Below are positions 1 through 8,908 of a stretch of 64,000 nt of DNA, piece after piece. The notes under the pieces were generated by a model. It saw only the letters and a list, made by a program, of their open reading frames with translations. It was not told where the DNA came from and searched no databases. Within the stretch, counting starts at the first letter, position 1. The number at the start of each line of letters is the position of its first letter. Origin of the DNA: Streptomyces liliifuscus (lineage in GTDB: Bacteria; Actinomycetota; Actinomycetes; Streptomycetales; Streptomycetaceae); the NCBI RefSeq assembly GCF_016598615.1, contig NZ_CP066831.1:9982001-10046000 (forward strand), written 5' to 3'. Made by a program: the position numbers and the translations under genes.

Positions 1-2
1 AC

Positions 3-608
3 GCCGCCTCCGCGGGGGGTGTCCGGGCCGCCGACCTGCTGGCCGCGGTACGCGACTGCGTCCCCGTCTCCCGCGGCCTCTACCGGACCGACGACGGGGC
101 GCCGGCGGACATCCCCGTCTGCGGAAAGCGCGGCGTGGTCTTCTGGAAGGCGGACCTGGACATCGACTGCGACGGCCGGCCCGGCGCGCACTGCAACAAG
201 AGCACCGATCCGTTCTTCGCCGAAGCCACCGCCTTCCAGCAGTCCGACGGGAACTACCTGGACGCCGAGACCCTTCCGTACGTCGTGGTGCCCGCCCCCA
301 GCCACATCTGGGACCACGACGAGCACGGTGTCCGCAGCGGCACGGTCGCCGCCGTGATCCACGGCGACCGCGTGCAGTACGCGGTCGTCGGCGACCTCGG
401 CCCCGAGGACCTCATCGGAGAGGCGTCGTACGCCACGGCCCGGGGCCTCGGCATCCGCCCCGACCCGCATGGCGGCGGGGCCGCCTCCGGGGTCACGTAC
501 ATCTTCTTCGAGGGCTCCACCGCGTCTCCCATCGAGAACCCCCGGGCGGCCGTCGCCGAGGGCGAGCGACTGGCCCGGGAGTTCGTCCGCCGGAACGCGG
601 CCCGCTGA
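3..608 (+). CDS. GH75 chitosanase, 3' part (5' end outside window)
   Basis: C-terminal part of a secreted endo-chitosanase of glycoside hydrolase family 75, which hydrolyses beta-1,4 glucosamine polymers outside the cell. The open frame runs into the left edge of the window, so the signal peptide and true start are missing. The family pattern is visible: VFWKADLDIDCDGRPG followed by the CNKSTDP segment, then YVVVP and YAVVGDLGP with acidic residues in the positions expected for the catalytic site, then a C-terminal GEASYATARGLGI stretch. The frame is intact to a TGA at the end. Family assignment is by recognition of these motifs; substrate specificity is inferred. Confidence 0.85.
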   Translation, partial: AASAGGVRAADLLAAVRDCVPVSRGLYRTDDGAPADIPVCGKRGVVFWKADLDIDCDGRPGAHCNKSTDPFFAEATAFQQSDGNYLDAETLPYVVVPAPSHIWDHDEHGVRSGTVAAVIHGDRVQYAVVGDLGPEDLIGEASYATARGLGIRPDPHGGGAASGVTYIFFEGSTASPIENPRAAVAEGERLAREFVRRNAAR

Positions 609-623
609 GCGAGCGCGCCCGTC

Positions 624-1058
624 TCACACCTTCCGATAGCTGTACGCGTCCGCGGCGGCCGCCTCCACCGCCGCCAGGTCGGCTCCCGTGGACGCCGTGA
701 CGACCGCCGCCACCGCGCCCTCGACGAAGGGGGCGTCCACCAGACGGGTGCCCGCCGGGAGTTCGTCGCCCTCGGCCAACAGCGCCTTCACGGTGAGGAC
801 CGCGCTGCCGAGGTCGGTCAGCACGGCGACACCGGCGCCCCGGTCCACGGCCGCGGCCGCGGCGGAGATCAGCTCGGCGCTGGTGCCGAAGCCGCCGCCC
901 TCGATGCCGCCCGCGGGTGCCACCGGAGCGGTCGTACCGCCGCCGGCGAGCCCCTTCGCCAGTTCGGCGACCGAGGCGGCCACCGCCGCGCTGTGCGACA
1001 CGAGCACGATGCCCACCAGCTTCTCGTCGCCTCCCGTCGGGCTCGCCACGTCACTCAC
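624..1058 (-). CDS. dhaM: PTS-dependent dihydroxyacetone kinase phosphotransferase subunit DhaM
   Basis: Phosphoryl-donor subunit of the three-part PTS dihydroxyacetone kinase. The 144-aa protein is a single EIIA-Man-like domain. IVLVSHS near residue 20 carries the histidine that takes phosphate from HPr, and VLTDLGSAVLT is the second conserved block. It has no C-terminal HPr or EI domains, the short form usual in Gram-positives. It is the last gene of dhaK-dhaL-dhaM on the minus strand and overlaps the end of dhaL by 8 bp, so translational coupling is likely. The phosphate would pass from DhaM to ADP bound on DhaL and then to dihydroxyacetone on DhaK. Confidence 0.88.
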   Translation of the reverse strand: MSDVASPTGGDEKLVGIVLVSHSAAVAASVAELAKGLAGGGTTAPVAPAGGIEGGGFGTSAELISAAAAAVDRGAGVAVLTDLGSAVLTVKALLAEGDELPAGTRLVDAPFVEGAVAAVVTASTGADLAAVEAAAADAYSYRKV

Positions 1059-1650
1059 CGGCCGCCTCCGCGAGCGCCGCGATCAGGAGGGCCGAGGAGG
1101 TGGCACCGGGGTCCTGGTGTCCGATGCTGCGCTCGCCCAGATAACTCGCCCGGCCCTTGCGGGCCTGCAACGGCGTGGTCGCCAGGGCGCCCTCCTCGGC
1201 TGCCGTCCGTGCCGCCGCGAAGGACTCACCGAGCGCGTCTACCGCCGGCACCAGCGCGTCGATCATGGTCTTGTCGCCGGGCGCGGCCCCGCCGAGCTGC
1301 ATCACCGCGTCCACGCCGGTGCGCAGCGCATCGGCGAGCCCCTGCGCGTCGACCTCGGCCGCGTCGCCGAGCGCCTTGCCCGTGCGACGCAGCAGCGTCC
1401 CGTACAGCGGCCCGGACGCGCCGCCCACCGTCGAGATCAGCTGCCGTCCGGCGAGCATCAGGACGGCGCCGGGCGTCTGTGGCGCCTCCTTCTCCAACGT
1501 GGCCGCCACGGCCCTGAAGCCGCGCTGCAGGTTGCTGCCGTGGTCGGCGTCGCCGATCGGCGAGTCGAGGGCGGTCAGCCGCTCCGCCTCTCGGTCCACG
1601 GACGCGGCGGTCGCCGTCATCCAACGGCGGAAGAAGTCGGCGTCGAGCAC
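1051..1650 (-). CDS. dhaL: Dihydroxyacetone kinase ADP-binding subunit DhaL
   Basis: ADP/ATP-binding subunit of the PTS-dependent dihydroxyacetone kinase. The motif IGDADHGSNLQRGF near residue 30 supplies the Asp residues that bind Mg-ADP, followed by ISTVGGASGPLYGT and a C-terminal PGATSSA loop, as in DhaL. I chose the GTG start at 1650 because AAGGAG lies a few bases upstream; it gives 199 aa, close to the usual length. A longer frame reaches 1785 but runs into the dhaK end. It lies between dhaK and dhaM in one operon. Confidence 0.88.
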   Translation of the reverse strand: MLDADFFRRWMTATAASVDREAERLTALDSPIGDADHGSNLQRGFRAVAATLEKEAPQTPGAVLMLAGRQLISTVGGASGPLYGTLLRRTGKALGDAAEVDAQGLADALRTGVDAVMQLGGAAPGDKTMIDALVPAVDALGESFAAARTAAEEGALATTPLQARKGRASYLGERSIGHQDPGATSSALLIAALAEAAGE

Positions 1651-1709
1651 TGGATCTCCTTGCGTGGTAAAGGTGTTGACCGGTCGCACCGGCACGGGCC
1701 GGGGGAGCG

Positions 1710-2702
1710 TCACATGCCCCAGCGCAGGCCCGCCGTGCGCACCGGCGCGTCCCAGAGCCGCAGCAGGTCCTCGTCGACCTGGCACAGGGTCACCGAGGCT
1801 CCGGCCATGTCGAGCGACGTGACGTAGTTGCCGACGAGCGTGCGCGCCACCGGGACCCCGCGCTCGGTCAGCAGCCGCTGCACCTCCGCGTTGAAGCCGT
1901 ACAGCTCCAGAAGCGGCGTGGCGCCCATGCCGTTCACCAGGACCAGGACGGGATTGCGGGGGCTCATGTCCTCCAGGATCGCGTTCACCGAGAAGTCGGC
2001 GATCTCCCGCGAGGTCATCATGGCCCGCCGCTCCCGGCCGGGCTCGCCGTGGATCCCGACGCCCAACTCCAGCTCCCCGGGCGGCAGATCGAAGGTGGGG
2101 CTGCCCTTGGCCGGAGTCGTGCAGGCGCTGAGCGCGACGCCGAAACTGCGCGAGTTCTCGTTGACCTGGCGGGCGAGTGCCTCCACCCGCTCCAGTGGCT
2201 GGCCCTCCTCGGCCGCCGCGCCCGCGATCTTCTCCACGAACAGCGTCGCGCCGGTGCCGCGGCGACCGGCCGTGTAGAGGCTGTCGGTCACGGCCACGTC
2301 GTCGTTGACGAGGACCTTGGCGATCTGGATGCCCTCGTCCTCGGCCAGCTCCGCCGCCATGTCGAAGTTGAGCACGTCACCGGTGTAGTTCTTCACGATG
2401 AACAGCACACCGGCGCCGCTGTCCACGGCCGCCGCCGCCCGCACCATCTGGTCCGGCACCGGGCTCGTGAACACCTCGCCGGGACAGGCCGCCGACAGCA
2501 TCCCGGGGCCCACGAACCCGCCGTGCAGCGGCTCGTGCCCCGAACCACCACCCGAAACGAGTCCCACCTTTCCGGGCACCGGAGCGTCCCGCCGTACGAT
2601 CACCCGGTTCTCGACATCCACGGTCAGCTCGGGATGGGCGGCCGCCATGCCCCGCAGCGCGTCCGCGACAACGGTTTCCGCGACGTTGATGAGCATCTTC
2701 AT
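1710..2702 (-). CDS. dhaK: Dihydroxyacetone kinase substrate-binding subunit DhaK
   Basis: Binds dihydroxyacetone as a covalent hemiaminal on a histidine and presents it for phosphorylation. VSGGGSGHEPLHGGFVG near residue 45 is the DhaK signature, and GIHGEPG further on carries the expected substrate-binding histidine. The ATG at 2702 follows AGGAGGT with good spacing and gives 330 aa, the usual DhaK length; the frame upstream of this is not conserved in character. First gene of dhaKLM. The divergent RpiR regulator gene starts about 300 bp upstream and is the likely controller (inference from position). Confidence 0.9.
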   Translation of the reverse strand: MKMLINVAETVVADALRGMAAAHPELTVDVENRVIVRRDAPVPGKVGLVSGGGSGHEPLHGGFVGPGMLSAACPGEVFTSPVPDQMVRAAAAVDSGAGVLFIVKNYTGDVLNFDMAAELAEDEGIQIAKVLVNDDVAVTDSLYTAGRRGTGATLFVEKIAGAAAEEGQPLERVEALARQVNENSRSFGVALSACTTPAKGSPTFDLPPGELELGVGIHGEPGRERRAMMTSREIADFSVNAILEDMSPRNPVLVLVNGMGATPLLELYGFNAEVQRLLTERGVPVARTLVGNYVTSLDMAGASVTLCQVDEDLLRLWDAPVRTAGLRWGM

Positions 2703-2856
2703 GGGTACCTCCTGATGAGCCTGGCAGGCATGCGGCGGCTGGAGTGCTGCTCTGGGCAGTATCAACCTTGTGGCAGGGAAGGTCACCTGCGCCTGCGCCG
2801 TGGTTTCACCCTGCGGTGCACCTCATGGTCCGGGCGAGGCCGTGCCACCCGTTGAA

Positions 2857-2973
2857 CTGCCGGTCTCCGCGCACACCGTGCAGAGCCACCTGAAATCACG
2901 GTTCGCCAAGTTCGGCGTGTCCGGTCGGGGCCGGCTGATCGCTGCCTGCGGGAGAGCCTTCCGGCGCCTCTTC
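2857..2973 (+). pseudogene. Remnant of a LuxR-type helix-turn-helix
   Basis: The translated stretch VSAHTVQSHLKSRFAKFGV closely resembles the recognition helices of LuxR/NarL C-terminal HTH domains (usual form VSxxTVxxHLxxIxxKLGV). The DNA before it has no regulator-like sequence and no fitting start, and after it the frame runs into the next gene's leader. I read it as the last about 40 residues of a lost regulator, left in the dhaK-rpiR intergenic region. The match is by eye. Confidence 0.45.
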
Positions 2974-2998
2974 GTGAGCGCGGGGGAGAATTCCCCTC

Positions 2999-3892
2999 AT
3001 GGCGTCGACATCCAAGCCCGTTCCGCAGACATTTGACGAACTGCTCGCCGAGTTGCAGCGACGAGCCACTACCCTGACGCCGTCGCAGCGGCGGCTGGCC
3101 GACCGTGTCATGGCCGACCCTGAGGGCGTGGCGTTCATGACGGTCTCCGAACTCGCGACGGCAGTGAGCGTCAATGAAGCGACCGTGGTCAGGTTCGCGT
3201 CCAGTCTGGGCCTGGATGGATATCCGGGCCTGACGCGTCTGTGCCGAGAGCAACTCCGTGAACAAGCTCAACTCCTTCATCGCTACAAGAGTCTGGAGCA
3301 GCTCACTGCCGAAGGAGGCGATCCGCTCGAACGGGCCGTCGCCTTCGATCAGGCCAATATCGCGCGCACGTTTGCCCGTATTCCTACTGCTGCCTGGCAG
3401 GAGGCCGTGTCCGCCCTCACGAGCTCATCTCGCGTGCACGTGATGGGCGTGCGGAAGTGCCACGCTCCGGCCTACCTGCTGGGTTATCTTCTGGGCATGC
3501 TCCGTGAGGAGGTTCGCGTGGTTGCCGCCGCGGCCGGAAGCCTCACTGACGAACTGCGCCAGGTTCGCGCGGATGACTGCTTCGTGGCCATTTCCATCCA
3601 CCGCTACAGTGCCGAGACGGTCAAGGCGCTGGAATGGGCCCGCAGCCGAGGAGCCCGCTGCCTCGCCCTGACCGACAACCCCTCTTCGCCGCTGGCCGCC
3701 GCGGCCCACCACACGTTCTACGTGGATGCGGCCGGCCCCTCTGTGTTGCGTTCGCTCACCGCCTTCACGTCTTTGGTACAGGCGTTGGCCACAGGCGTTG
3801 CTCAGGAGCGGGGACTGGAGGCGCGTTCGACACTGCTGGAGGAGGAGGAACTGCTGGAACAGTTCGGCATTTATGTCACGCCGGAGGGGTGA
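2999..3892 (+). CDS. RpiR/MurR-family transcriptional regulator (HTH + SIS)
   Basis: A 297-aa regulator with an N-terminal HTH_6 domain (about residues 10-85, with LTPSQRRLADRVMADPEGVAFMTVSELA cut by a helix-turn-helix ending ATVVRFASSLGL) and a C-terminal SIS sugar-phosphate-binding domain (about 115-260, including VHVMGVRKCHAPAYLLGYLL and FVAISIHRYSAETVKALEWA). RpiR proteins sense phosphorylated sugars. It is divergent from dhaKLM and convergent with the Fe-alcohol dehydrogenase gene, so either could be its target; dihydroxyacetone phosphate or a related sugar phosphate is a guess for the ligand. The ATG at 2999 follows a GGGGGAG ribosome site. Confidence 0.85.
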   Translation: MASTSKPVPQTFDELLAELQRRATTLTPSQRRLADRVMADPEGVAFMTVSELATAVSVNEATVVRFASSLGLDGYPGLTRLCREQLREQAQLLHRYKSLEQLTAEGGDPLERAVAFDQANIARTFARIPTAAWQEAVSALTSSSRVHVMGVRKCHAPAYLLGYLLGMLREEVRVVAAAAGSLTDELRQVRADDCFVAISIHRYSAETVKALEWARSRGARCLALTDNPSSPLAAAAHHTFYVDAAGPSVLRSLTAFTSLVQALATGVAQERGLEARSTLLEEEELLEQFGIYVTPEG

Positions 3893-4017
3893 CAGACCCG
3901 AATTCGGACTCATCGATCTTGCGGCGCGGAGTGGATCCGCGGATGACCGGTCGTCGATCGATCGCGAGTGGGCGACATCCTCATTCGCCCCTGTCGCCCC
4001 TGTCGCCCAAGGTGTCC

Positions 4018-5178
4018 CTAGAACGTTGCCCGCAGGATCGCGAGAACCTGGTCCTTCGTCGGTAGCAGCGGCGCGTTGCGGGTGACAGGGTCCGCGAGCG
4101 CGCCCTCGGCGATCTGCCCCAGCATGTCGGGGTGGACGCTGAGTTCGTGCAGGGGGCGCTTGACGTCGATCGCTCCGGTTATTTCTCGTACGGCCTCGAT
4201 GGTGGTGCGCGCCCAGTCGCCGTCGACGGGCGGGGCCAGCCGGAGAGCGCGGGCAGTCTGCTCGTAGGCGTCCTGCGCGGCCTCCGCGCTGAACTCCATG
4301 ACTTCCTCCAGCACGGCGGCCAGGGCGAGGCCGTGAGGTGTGCCGGTATGGGCAGTGAGGGCGTGGCCGATGCCGTGGACGAGCCCCAAGCCGGAGATGG
4401 TGAGGGCCTGGCCGGCCAGGTGGGCGCCGAGCATCAGTTGCGAGCGGGCCTCGAGGTCGGAGCCGTCACGGTGGGCGGCGGGCAGCCAGCGGCCGATCAT
4501 GGCGACGGCCTGGGTGGCGAAACCCACGGAGACCGGATTGGCGCCGCGCGAGGCGAGTGACTCGATGCCGTGGACCAAGGCGTCGATGCCGGTCGCGGCG
4601 GTGATGTGTGCGGGCAGGCCGACTGTCAGCTCCGGGTCCAGGAGGGCGATGCGGGGTTTGACCGAGGAGTGGCCGATGTAGACCTTGCGGCAGGCGGCGG
4701 TGTCCTCGATGACACCGAAGCCGTTCGTTTCCGCGCCCGTGCCCGAGGTGGTGGGGATCGCGATGAGCGGGAGGCCGTCGAGCGCTTCCCAGAGGGTGTC
4801 GGCGTCGGCGGCCGAGGCGTCGGCGTTGCCGACCAGTAGCGAGATGCCCTTGGCGGCGTCGAGGACCGAGCCGCCTCCGAGGGCTATGACGACCGCGGGG
4901 CCGAAGGCCCGAGCCCGTGCGGCGCCCTCGTCGACGTTGCCCGTGGAGGGGTTGGCGCCGACCCCGTCGTACACACCGTGTTCCACGCCCGCGGTGTCGA
5001 GGACCTTGAGGACCTGGTCGACGATCCCCGCGGAGCGCAGGCCGTGGTCGGTCACCAGGAACGCGCGGTCCACACCGAGGGAGGAGACCAACTCGGGCAG
5101 GTGCCCGATCCGGCCGGGACCGAACTCGATGCGGCAGGTGGGGTCGATGGTCAGCTGGCTTGGGGTGTGCTCGCCCAT
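4018..5178 (-). CDS. Iron-containing alcohol dehydrogenase
   Basis: Group III (Fe-dependent) NAD(P) alcohol dehydrogenase, 386 aa. GGGSVLDAAKG near residue 100 is the nucleotide-binding turn, and PTTSGTGAETN near 140 is the family signature. Metal ligands are visible as Asp and His in TGIDALVHGIES and two more histidines in GLVHGIGHALTAHTGTPHG. It resembles maleylacetate reductases and 1,3-propanediol/lactaldehyde dehydrogenases, and the substrate cannot be set from sequence. It lies 102 bp downstream of the HIBADH-like gene and is probably the last gene of the catabolic operon starting at 9444. Confidence 0.85.
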   Translation of the reverse strand: MGEHTPSQLTIDPTCRIEFGPGRIGHLPELVSSLGVDRAFLVTDHGLRSAGIVDQVLKVLDTAGVEHGVYDGVGANPSTGNVDEGAARARAFGPAVVIALGGGSVLDAAKGISLLVGNADASAADADTLWEALDGLPLIAIPTTSGTGAETNGFGVIEDTAACRKVYIGHSSVKPRIALLDPELTVGLPAHITAATGIDALVHGIESLASRGANPVSVGFATQAVAMIGRWLPAAHRDGSDLEARSQLMLGAHLAGQALTISGLGLVHGIGHALTAHTGTPHGLALAAVLEEVMEFSAEAAQDAYEQTARALRLAPPVDGDWARTTIEAVREITGAIDVKRPLHELSVHPDMLGQIAEGALADPVTRNAPLLPTKDQVLAILRATF

Positions 5179-5280
5179 GGCGTGCGGCTCCTGGAAACGC
5201 GGCGGGTGTCTGCGGGAGAGAAGGAGGTCATCCGCCGGGCGGCCGTTCCTGGCCGGCCCGGCGGACGTGGGGCAAGGGGA

Positions 5281-6216
5281 TCAGACGGCGCTCAGCGCGG
5301 CGTCGTGGGCGGTGGCGGGATTCGGCAGCCGGAACTCCCGGCCCGCCAGGGACTCGTAGAGGCGGACCGGGCTCATCTCACCGGCGAGGTCTCCGTGCTG
5401 AGCCTTGGCCCGGCGGTAGATCTGCTCGACGAGCGCGGACAGCTCGGTGGACACACCCAGGTCGCGGCCGAGATCGATGGCCAGGCCCAGGTCCTTGCAG
5501 GCGAGCATCATGGCGAAGGAGTCGTCGTAGTCGCCGTCGGCGAGCACGCACAGGATGTCGTTCTCCAGGAAGTTGGAGGCGGCCGGGCTGGCGAGCAGCG
5601 AGTTGCGCAACACCCCCAGGTCGACTCCGGCCCTGACGCCTATGGCGAGCACCTCGGAGGTGGCGACGAGGTGGCTGAACCAGAGCAGGTTGATCAGGAG
5701 TTTGACGGTGTAGCCGGCGCCGAGCGGGCCGACGTGCAGCACCTTGTCGGGATCGCCCATGGCCTCGAGAACGGGCAGGCACATGCGGAAGTCGTCCGCC
5801 GTCCCGCCGACGAATATCTGGAGCTGCCCCGCCTCGGCGCCACGTGCCATGCCGCTGACCGGCGCGTCCAGGCGGCGCACGCCTCGCTGGTCGAGCACCT
5901 CTGCCGCGACGCGCTCGGCGGCAGCCGGGGTGGAGGTGGACATGTCGATCCACAGGGCGCCCTCAGGGAGCGCCTCGGCGGCACCACCGCGCAGCAGCAC
6001 GTCCTCGACGATGCGCGGGTTGGGCAGCATGGTGATCAGCAGTTCGGCATCGGTCGCGCATGCCGCCGGGGTGTCGGCCCAGCGGGCGCCGAGCCCCAGG
6101 TGCTCGGCGGCGGACTCGGGCCGGGTGTCGTGCACGGTGACCAGGTGGCCCGCGTGGATCAGGTGGCGGGCCATGTGGCGTCCCATGTTGCCCAGGCCGA
6201 TGAATCCGATCCTCAT
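5281..6216 (-). CDS. 3-hydroxyisobutyrate/beta-hydroxyacid dehydrogenase family reductase
   Basis: NAD(P)-dependent beta-hydroxyacid dehydrogenase, 311 aa. It starts with the Rossmann motif GFIGLGNMG, has LDAPVSGMARGAEAGQL (substrate-binding DAPVSG block) near residue 115, and the catalytic lysine in GYTVKLLINLLW near 170. The family includes 3-hydroxyisobutyrate dehydrogenase and tartronate-semialdehyde reductase; the second would fit a sugar-acid pathway with the neighbouring dehydratase and aldehyde dehydrogenase. Start ATG at 6216. It is 62 bp downstream of the aldehyde dehydrogenase in the same operon. Confidence 0.85.
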   Translation of the reverse strand: MRIGFIGLGNMGRHMARHLIHAGHLVTVHDTRPESAAEHLGLGARWADTPAACATDAELLITMLPNPRIVEDVLLRGGAAEALPEGALWIDMSTSTPAAAERVAAEVLDQRGVRRLDAPVSGMARGAEAGQLQIFVGGTADDFRMCLPVLEAMGDPDKVLHVGPLGAGYTVKLLINLLWFSHLVATSEVLAIGVRAGVDLGVLRNSLLASPAASNFLENDILCVLADGDYDDSFAMMLACKDLGLAIDLGRDLGVSTELSALVEQIYRRAKAQHGDLAGEMSPVRLYESLAGREFRLPNPATAHDAALSAV

Positions 6217-6278
6217 CGTTGTCCTCGCTACGGCTTTGTAGGGGTGAGCAGGTGAAAGAAGGTGAAGCAGAGGGCCGG

Positions 6279-7799
6279 TCAGGCCAGGTTGATCCAGGTC
6301 GTCTTCAGTGCCGTGTACGCGTCCAGCGCGTGCAGGGACTTGTCGCGACCCGCGCCGGTGGCCTTGAAGCCGCCGAAGGGTGTGATGACGTCGCTGGCGT
6401 CGAAGGTGTTGATCCACACCGTGCCGGCCCGCAGCCGTCGCGCGGTGCGGTGGGCGACCGTCACGTCCCGGGTCCACACCGAGGCGACGAGCCCGAAGTC
6501 GCTCTCGTTGGCGAGGCGTACGCCCTCGTCGACATCCCCGTCGTAGGACACGACGGCGAGGACTGGGCCGAAGATCTCCTCCTGTCCGACGGCGGAGGTG
6601 TTGTCCACTCCGTCGAGCACGGTCGGTTCGACGAAGCTGCCGCCCGTCCCGGTCAGCGTGCGCCCGCCGCCGAACAGCACGCTCGCGCCGTCTCGCCTGC
6701 CGCGCTCGACATGGCCGAGGATGCTGGCGAGCTGGGTCTCGTCGACGATGGGTCCCATGACGGTGGCCGGGTCGAGGGGATCGCCCACACGGAAGGTCTC
6801 GGCGGTGATCCGGCGTACGGCGTCCAGGAGTCGGTCCTTGACCGAGGTGTGCACCACGACGCGGGATCCTGCGTTGCAGGTCTGCCCGGCGTTGTAGAAG
6901 ATGCCCCAGGCCACGGCGGACGCGGCGGCTTCGACATCCGCGTCGGCCAGCACGAGCTGGGGCGACTTGCCGCCCGCCTCCACGGCGATCTGCTTGCCGT
7001 TGGACTCGCCCGCGTACACCTGGAACAGTCGCGCGACCTGCGCCGAGCCCGTGAAAGCGATCTTGTCGACCTCGGGGTGGCGGCCGAGCGCCTGCCCGGC
7101 GACCTCGCCCCGGCCGGGGACGACGTTGAGGACGCCGTCGGGCAGTCCGGCCTCGGTGGCGAGCGCGGCCAGGCGCAGGGCGGCCAGCGAGGTCTGCTCG
7201 GCGGGCTTGAGGACGACGCTGTTGCCGGTGGCCAGCGCCGGGCCCAGCTTCCAACTGGCGATCAGCAGCGCGTAGTTCCACGGTACGACCACGCCGATGA
7301 CACCCAGGGGTTCCCGGGTGATGAACGCGAGGGCGTCGCCCGGTGTGGGTGCCACCTCGTCATACGTCTTGTCGATGGCTTCGGCGTACCAGGCGATGGT
7401 CTCGGCGGCCTTGTCCACGTCGACGCGTACCGACTCGGTGATGGGTTTGCCCATCTCCAGCGTGTCCAGGAGGGCCAGTTCCTCGGCGTTCGCGCGGATC
7501 AGCTCGGCCCAGCGCAGCAGGACGTGCTTGCGCTCCTTGGGCGCGAGGTCACGCCAGCGCCCGTCCTCGAAAGCGGTCCGCGCGGACCGTACTGCCCGGT
7601 CGACGTCCTCGGCTCCCGCCGCCTGCACATCGGCGAGCTTGGCTCCGTCCCGCGGCGAGTTGCTCCTGAACGTGTCGCCGGAGGTGGCGTCGGTGAAGCC
7701 GCCGTCGATGAACAGACGGGTCTCGAAGGTGAGATTGCTCGCCGCGGCCAGCCACTCGTCGTGCGAGCGGGACAGCAACTCGTCGATGTTGTACGTCAC
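6279..7799 (-). CDS. NAD(P)-dependent aldehyde dehydrogenase
   Basis: Oxidises an aldehyde to its acid with NAD(P). The full-length 506-aa ALDH has PWNYALLIASWKLGPALATG in the cofactor-binding domain, EAGGKSPQ with the general-base Glu near residue 265 and NAGQTCNAGSR with the catalytic Cys near 300. The C-terminal EEIFGPVLAV and PFGGFKATGAGRD blocks complete the family pattern. The substrate is unknown. Its start overlaps the stop of the upstream dehydratase gene by 4 bp, so it is co-translated with it and with the Fae-like gene. Confidence 0.9.
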   Translation of the reverse strand: MTYNIDELLSRSHDEWLAAASNLTFETRLFIDGGFTDATSGDTFRSNSPRDGAKLADVQAAGAEDVDRAVRSARTAFEDGRWRDLAPKERKHVLLRWAELIRANAEELALLDTLEMGKPITESVRVDVDKAAETIAWYAEAIDKTYDEVAPTPGDALAFITREPLGVIGVVVPWNYALLIASWKLGPALATGNSVVLKPAEQTSLAALRLAALATEAGLPDGVLNVVPGRGEVAGQALGRHPEVDKIAFTGSAQVARLFQVYAGESNGKQIAVEAGGKSPQLVLADADVEAAASAVAWGIFYNAGQTCNAGSRVVVHTSVKDRLLDAVRRITAETFRVGDPLDPATVMGPIVDETQLASILGHVERGRRDGASVLFGGGRTLTGTGGSFVEPTVLDGVDNTSAVGQEEIFGPVLAVVSYDGDVDEGVRLANESDFGLVASVWTRDVTVAHRTARRLRAGTVWINTFDASDVITPFGGFKATGAGRDKSLHALDAYTALKTTWINLA

Positions 7800-8908
7800 T
7801 TGATCCTCCAGCGGTCGATCGCGTCCTCGTCCAGCTCGATGCCCAGGCCCGGCTTGTCCGGTACCTCAAGGTCTCCGTCGGCGTTGACACGCACCGGCTC
7901 GGCGAGCATGAAGTCGCGGCGCTCGGGGGTCCAGCCGGGCGGGTCGTAGGGGAACTCGAAGAACGGGCCGCCGCCGACGCCCGCCGACACATGCAGGTTG
8001 GCGAGGACGCCGATGCCGTTGGTCCAGCTGTGCGGGGTGAAGTGACGGTGCTTCAGCTGCGCCAGCTCGGCCAGGGTGCGGGCGCGGTGCATGCCGATCG
8101 CGAGGACCACATCCATCTGGTAGATGTCGAGGGCGTCCTCTTCGAGGTAGCGCAGCAACTCGGTGGGGGAGTGGTGCATCTCGCCCGCCGCGATGCGCAC
8201 GCCCGGGTTCTCGGCGCGCAGCCGCTTGAAGCCGTCCAGGTCGGCGTAGGGCAGCGGCTCCTCGACCCAGAACACGTCGAGTTCGGCGAGGCGGGCGATG
8301 GTCTTGCGGGTGGTGGCCAGGTCGGAGGCGTTGGCGGTGTCACCCGCCATCCGCCAGGACTGGTTGAGGTCGACCATGATCTCGAAGCGGTCGCCCAGTT
8401 CCTCGCGTACGGCGCGTACGGCGGCGATGCCGTCGTCGACTCGGTCCCGGTCGATGCGGATCTTCATCGCGCGGAAGCCGGCCTCGCGTACCTTCAACGC
8501 CGTCCTGACGCGCTCCTGTGGCGACTTGAGCTCGCCGCAGGACGCGTACGCGGGCAGCTTCTTCGCCGCGTTGCCGAACAACTCGGCGACCGGGCGGCCG
8601 TGCACCTTGCCGATGATGTCCCACAGCGCGGCCTCCAGCGGCCAGTAGTAGGCGCCGTGGAAGTTGGCGGTCTCGATCGCCCTGACGTGCCGGGTGATGT
8701 CGAGCGGGTCCTCGCCGACGAACAGGTGCTTGTACGTCTCGAAGCCGTCCATCAGATCGCCGGAGCCGATGCCGGTGATGCCCTCGTCGGTGTGGACGCG
8801 GACGATCGTGGCATCGAAGTGGCGGCGGGGCTCGGGGTCCCAGGCGGCGTGGAACGGCGGGTCCAGCTGAAGGCGCAGCCGGTCCAGGGTGATGTCGGTG
8901 ATCTTCAT
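7796..8908 (-). CDS. Enolase-superfamily (mandelate racemase/muconate-lactonizing type) sugar-acid dehydratase
   Basis: Predicted acid-sugar dehydratase, 370 aa, with the enolase-superfamily capping domain then a TIM barrel. FRAMKIRIDRD near residue 160 gives the K-x-R catalytic pair, metal ligands sit in MVDLNQSW (Asp), FWVEEPL (Glu) and AAGEMHH (Glu), and HFTPHSWTNGIG supplies the barrel histidine of the MR subgroup. That set suits dehydration of a hexonate or aldarate, but the exact sugar is not readable from sequence. The ATG at 8908 overlaps the end of the Fae-like gene by 4 bp. The arrangement suggests sequential steps: dehydrate, oxidise, reduce. Confidence 0.85.
   Translation of the reverse strand: MKITDITLDRLRLQLDPPFHAAWDPEPRRHFDATIVRVHTDEGITGIGSGDLMDGFETYKHLFVGEDPLDITRHVRAIETANFHGAYYWPLEAALWDIIGKVHGRPVAELFGNAAKKLPAYASCGELKSPQERVRTALKVREAGFRAMKIRIDRDRVDDGIAAVRAVREELGDRFEIMVDLNQSWRMAGDTANASDLATTRKTIARLAELDVFWVEEPLPYADLDGFKRLRAENPGVRIAAGEMHHSPTELLRYLEEDALDIYQMDVVLAIGMHRARTLAELAQLKHRHFTPHSWTNGIGVLANLHVSAGVGGGPFFEFPYDPPGWTPERRDFMLAEPVRVNADGDLEVPDKPGLGIELDEDAIDRWRIK

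Noticed and set aside
688..1827. Long plus-strand frame opposite dhaM/dhaL
   Set aside because: Composition is that of an antisense shadow in GC-rich DNA; the minus-strand genes have clear DhaM and DhaL motifs.
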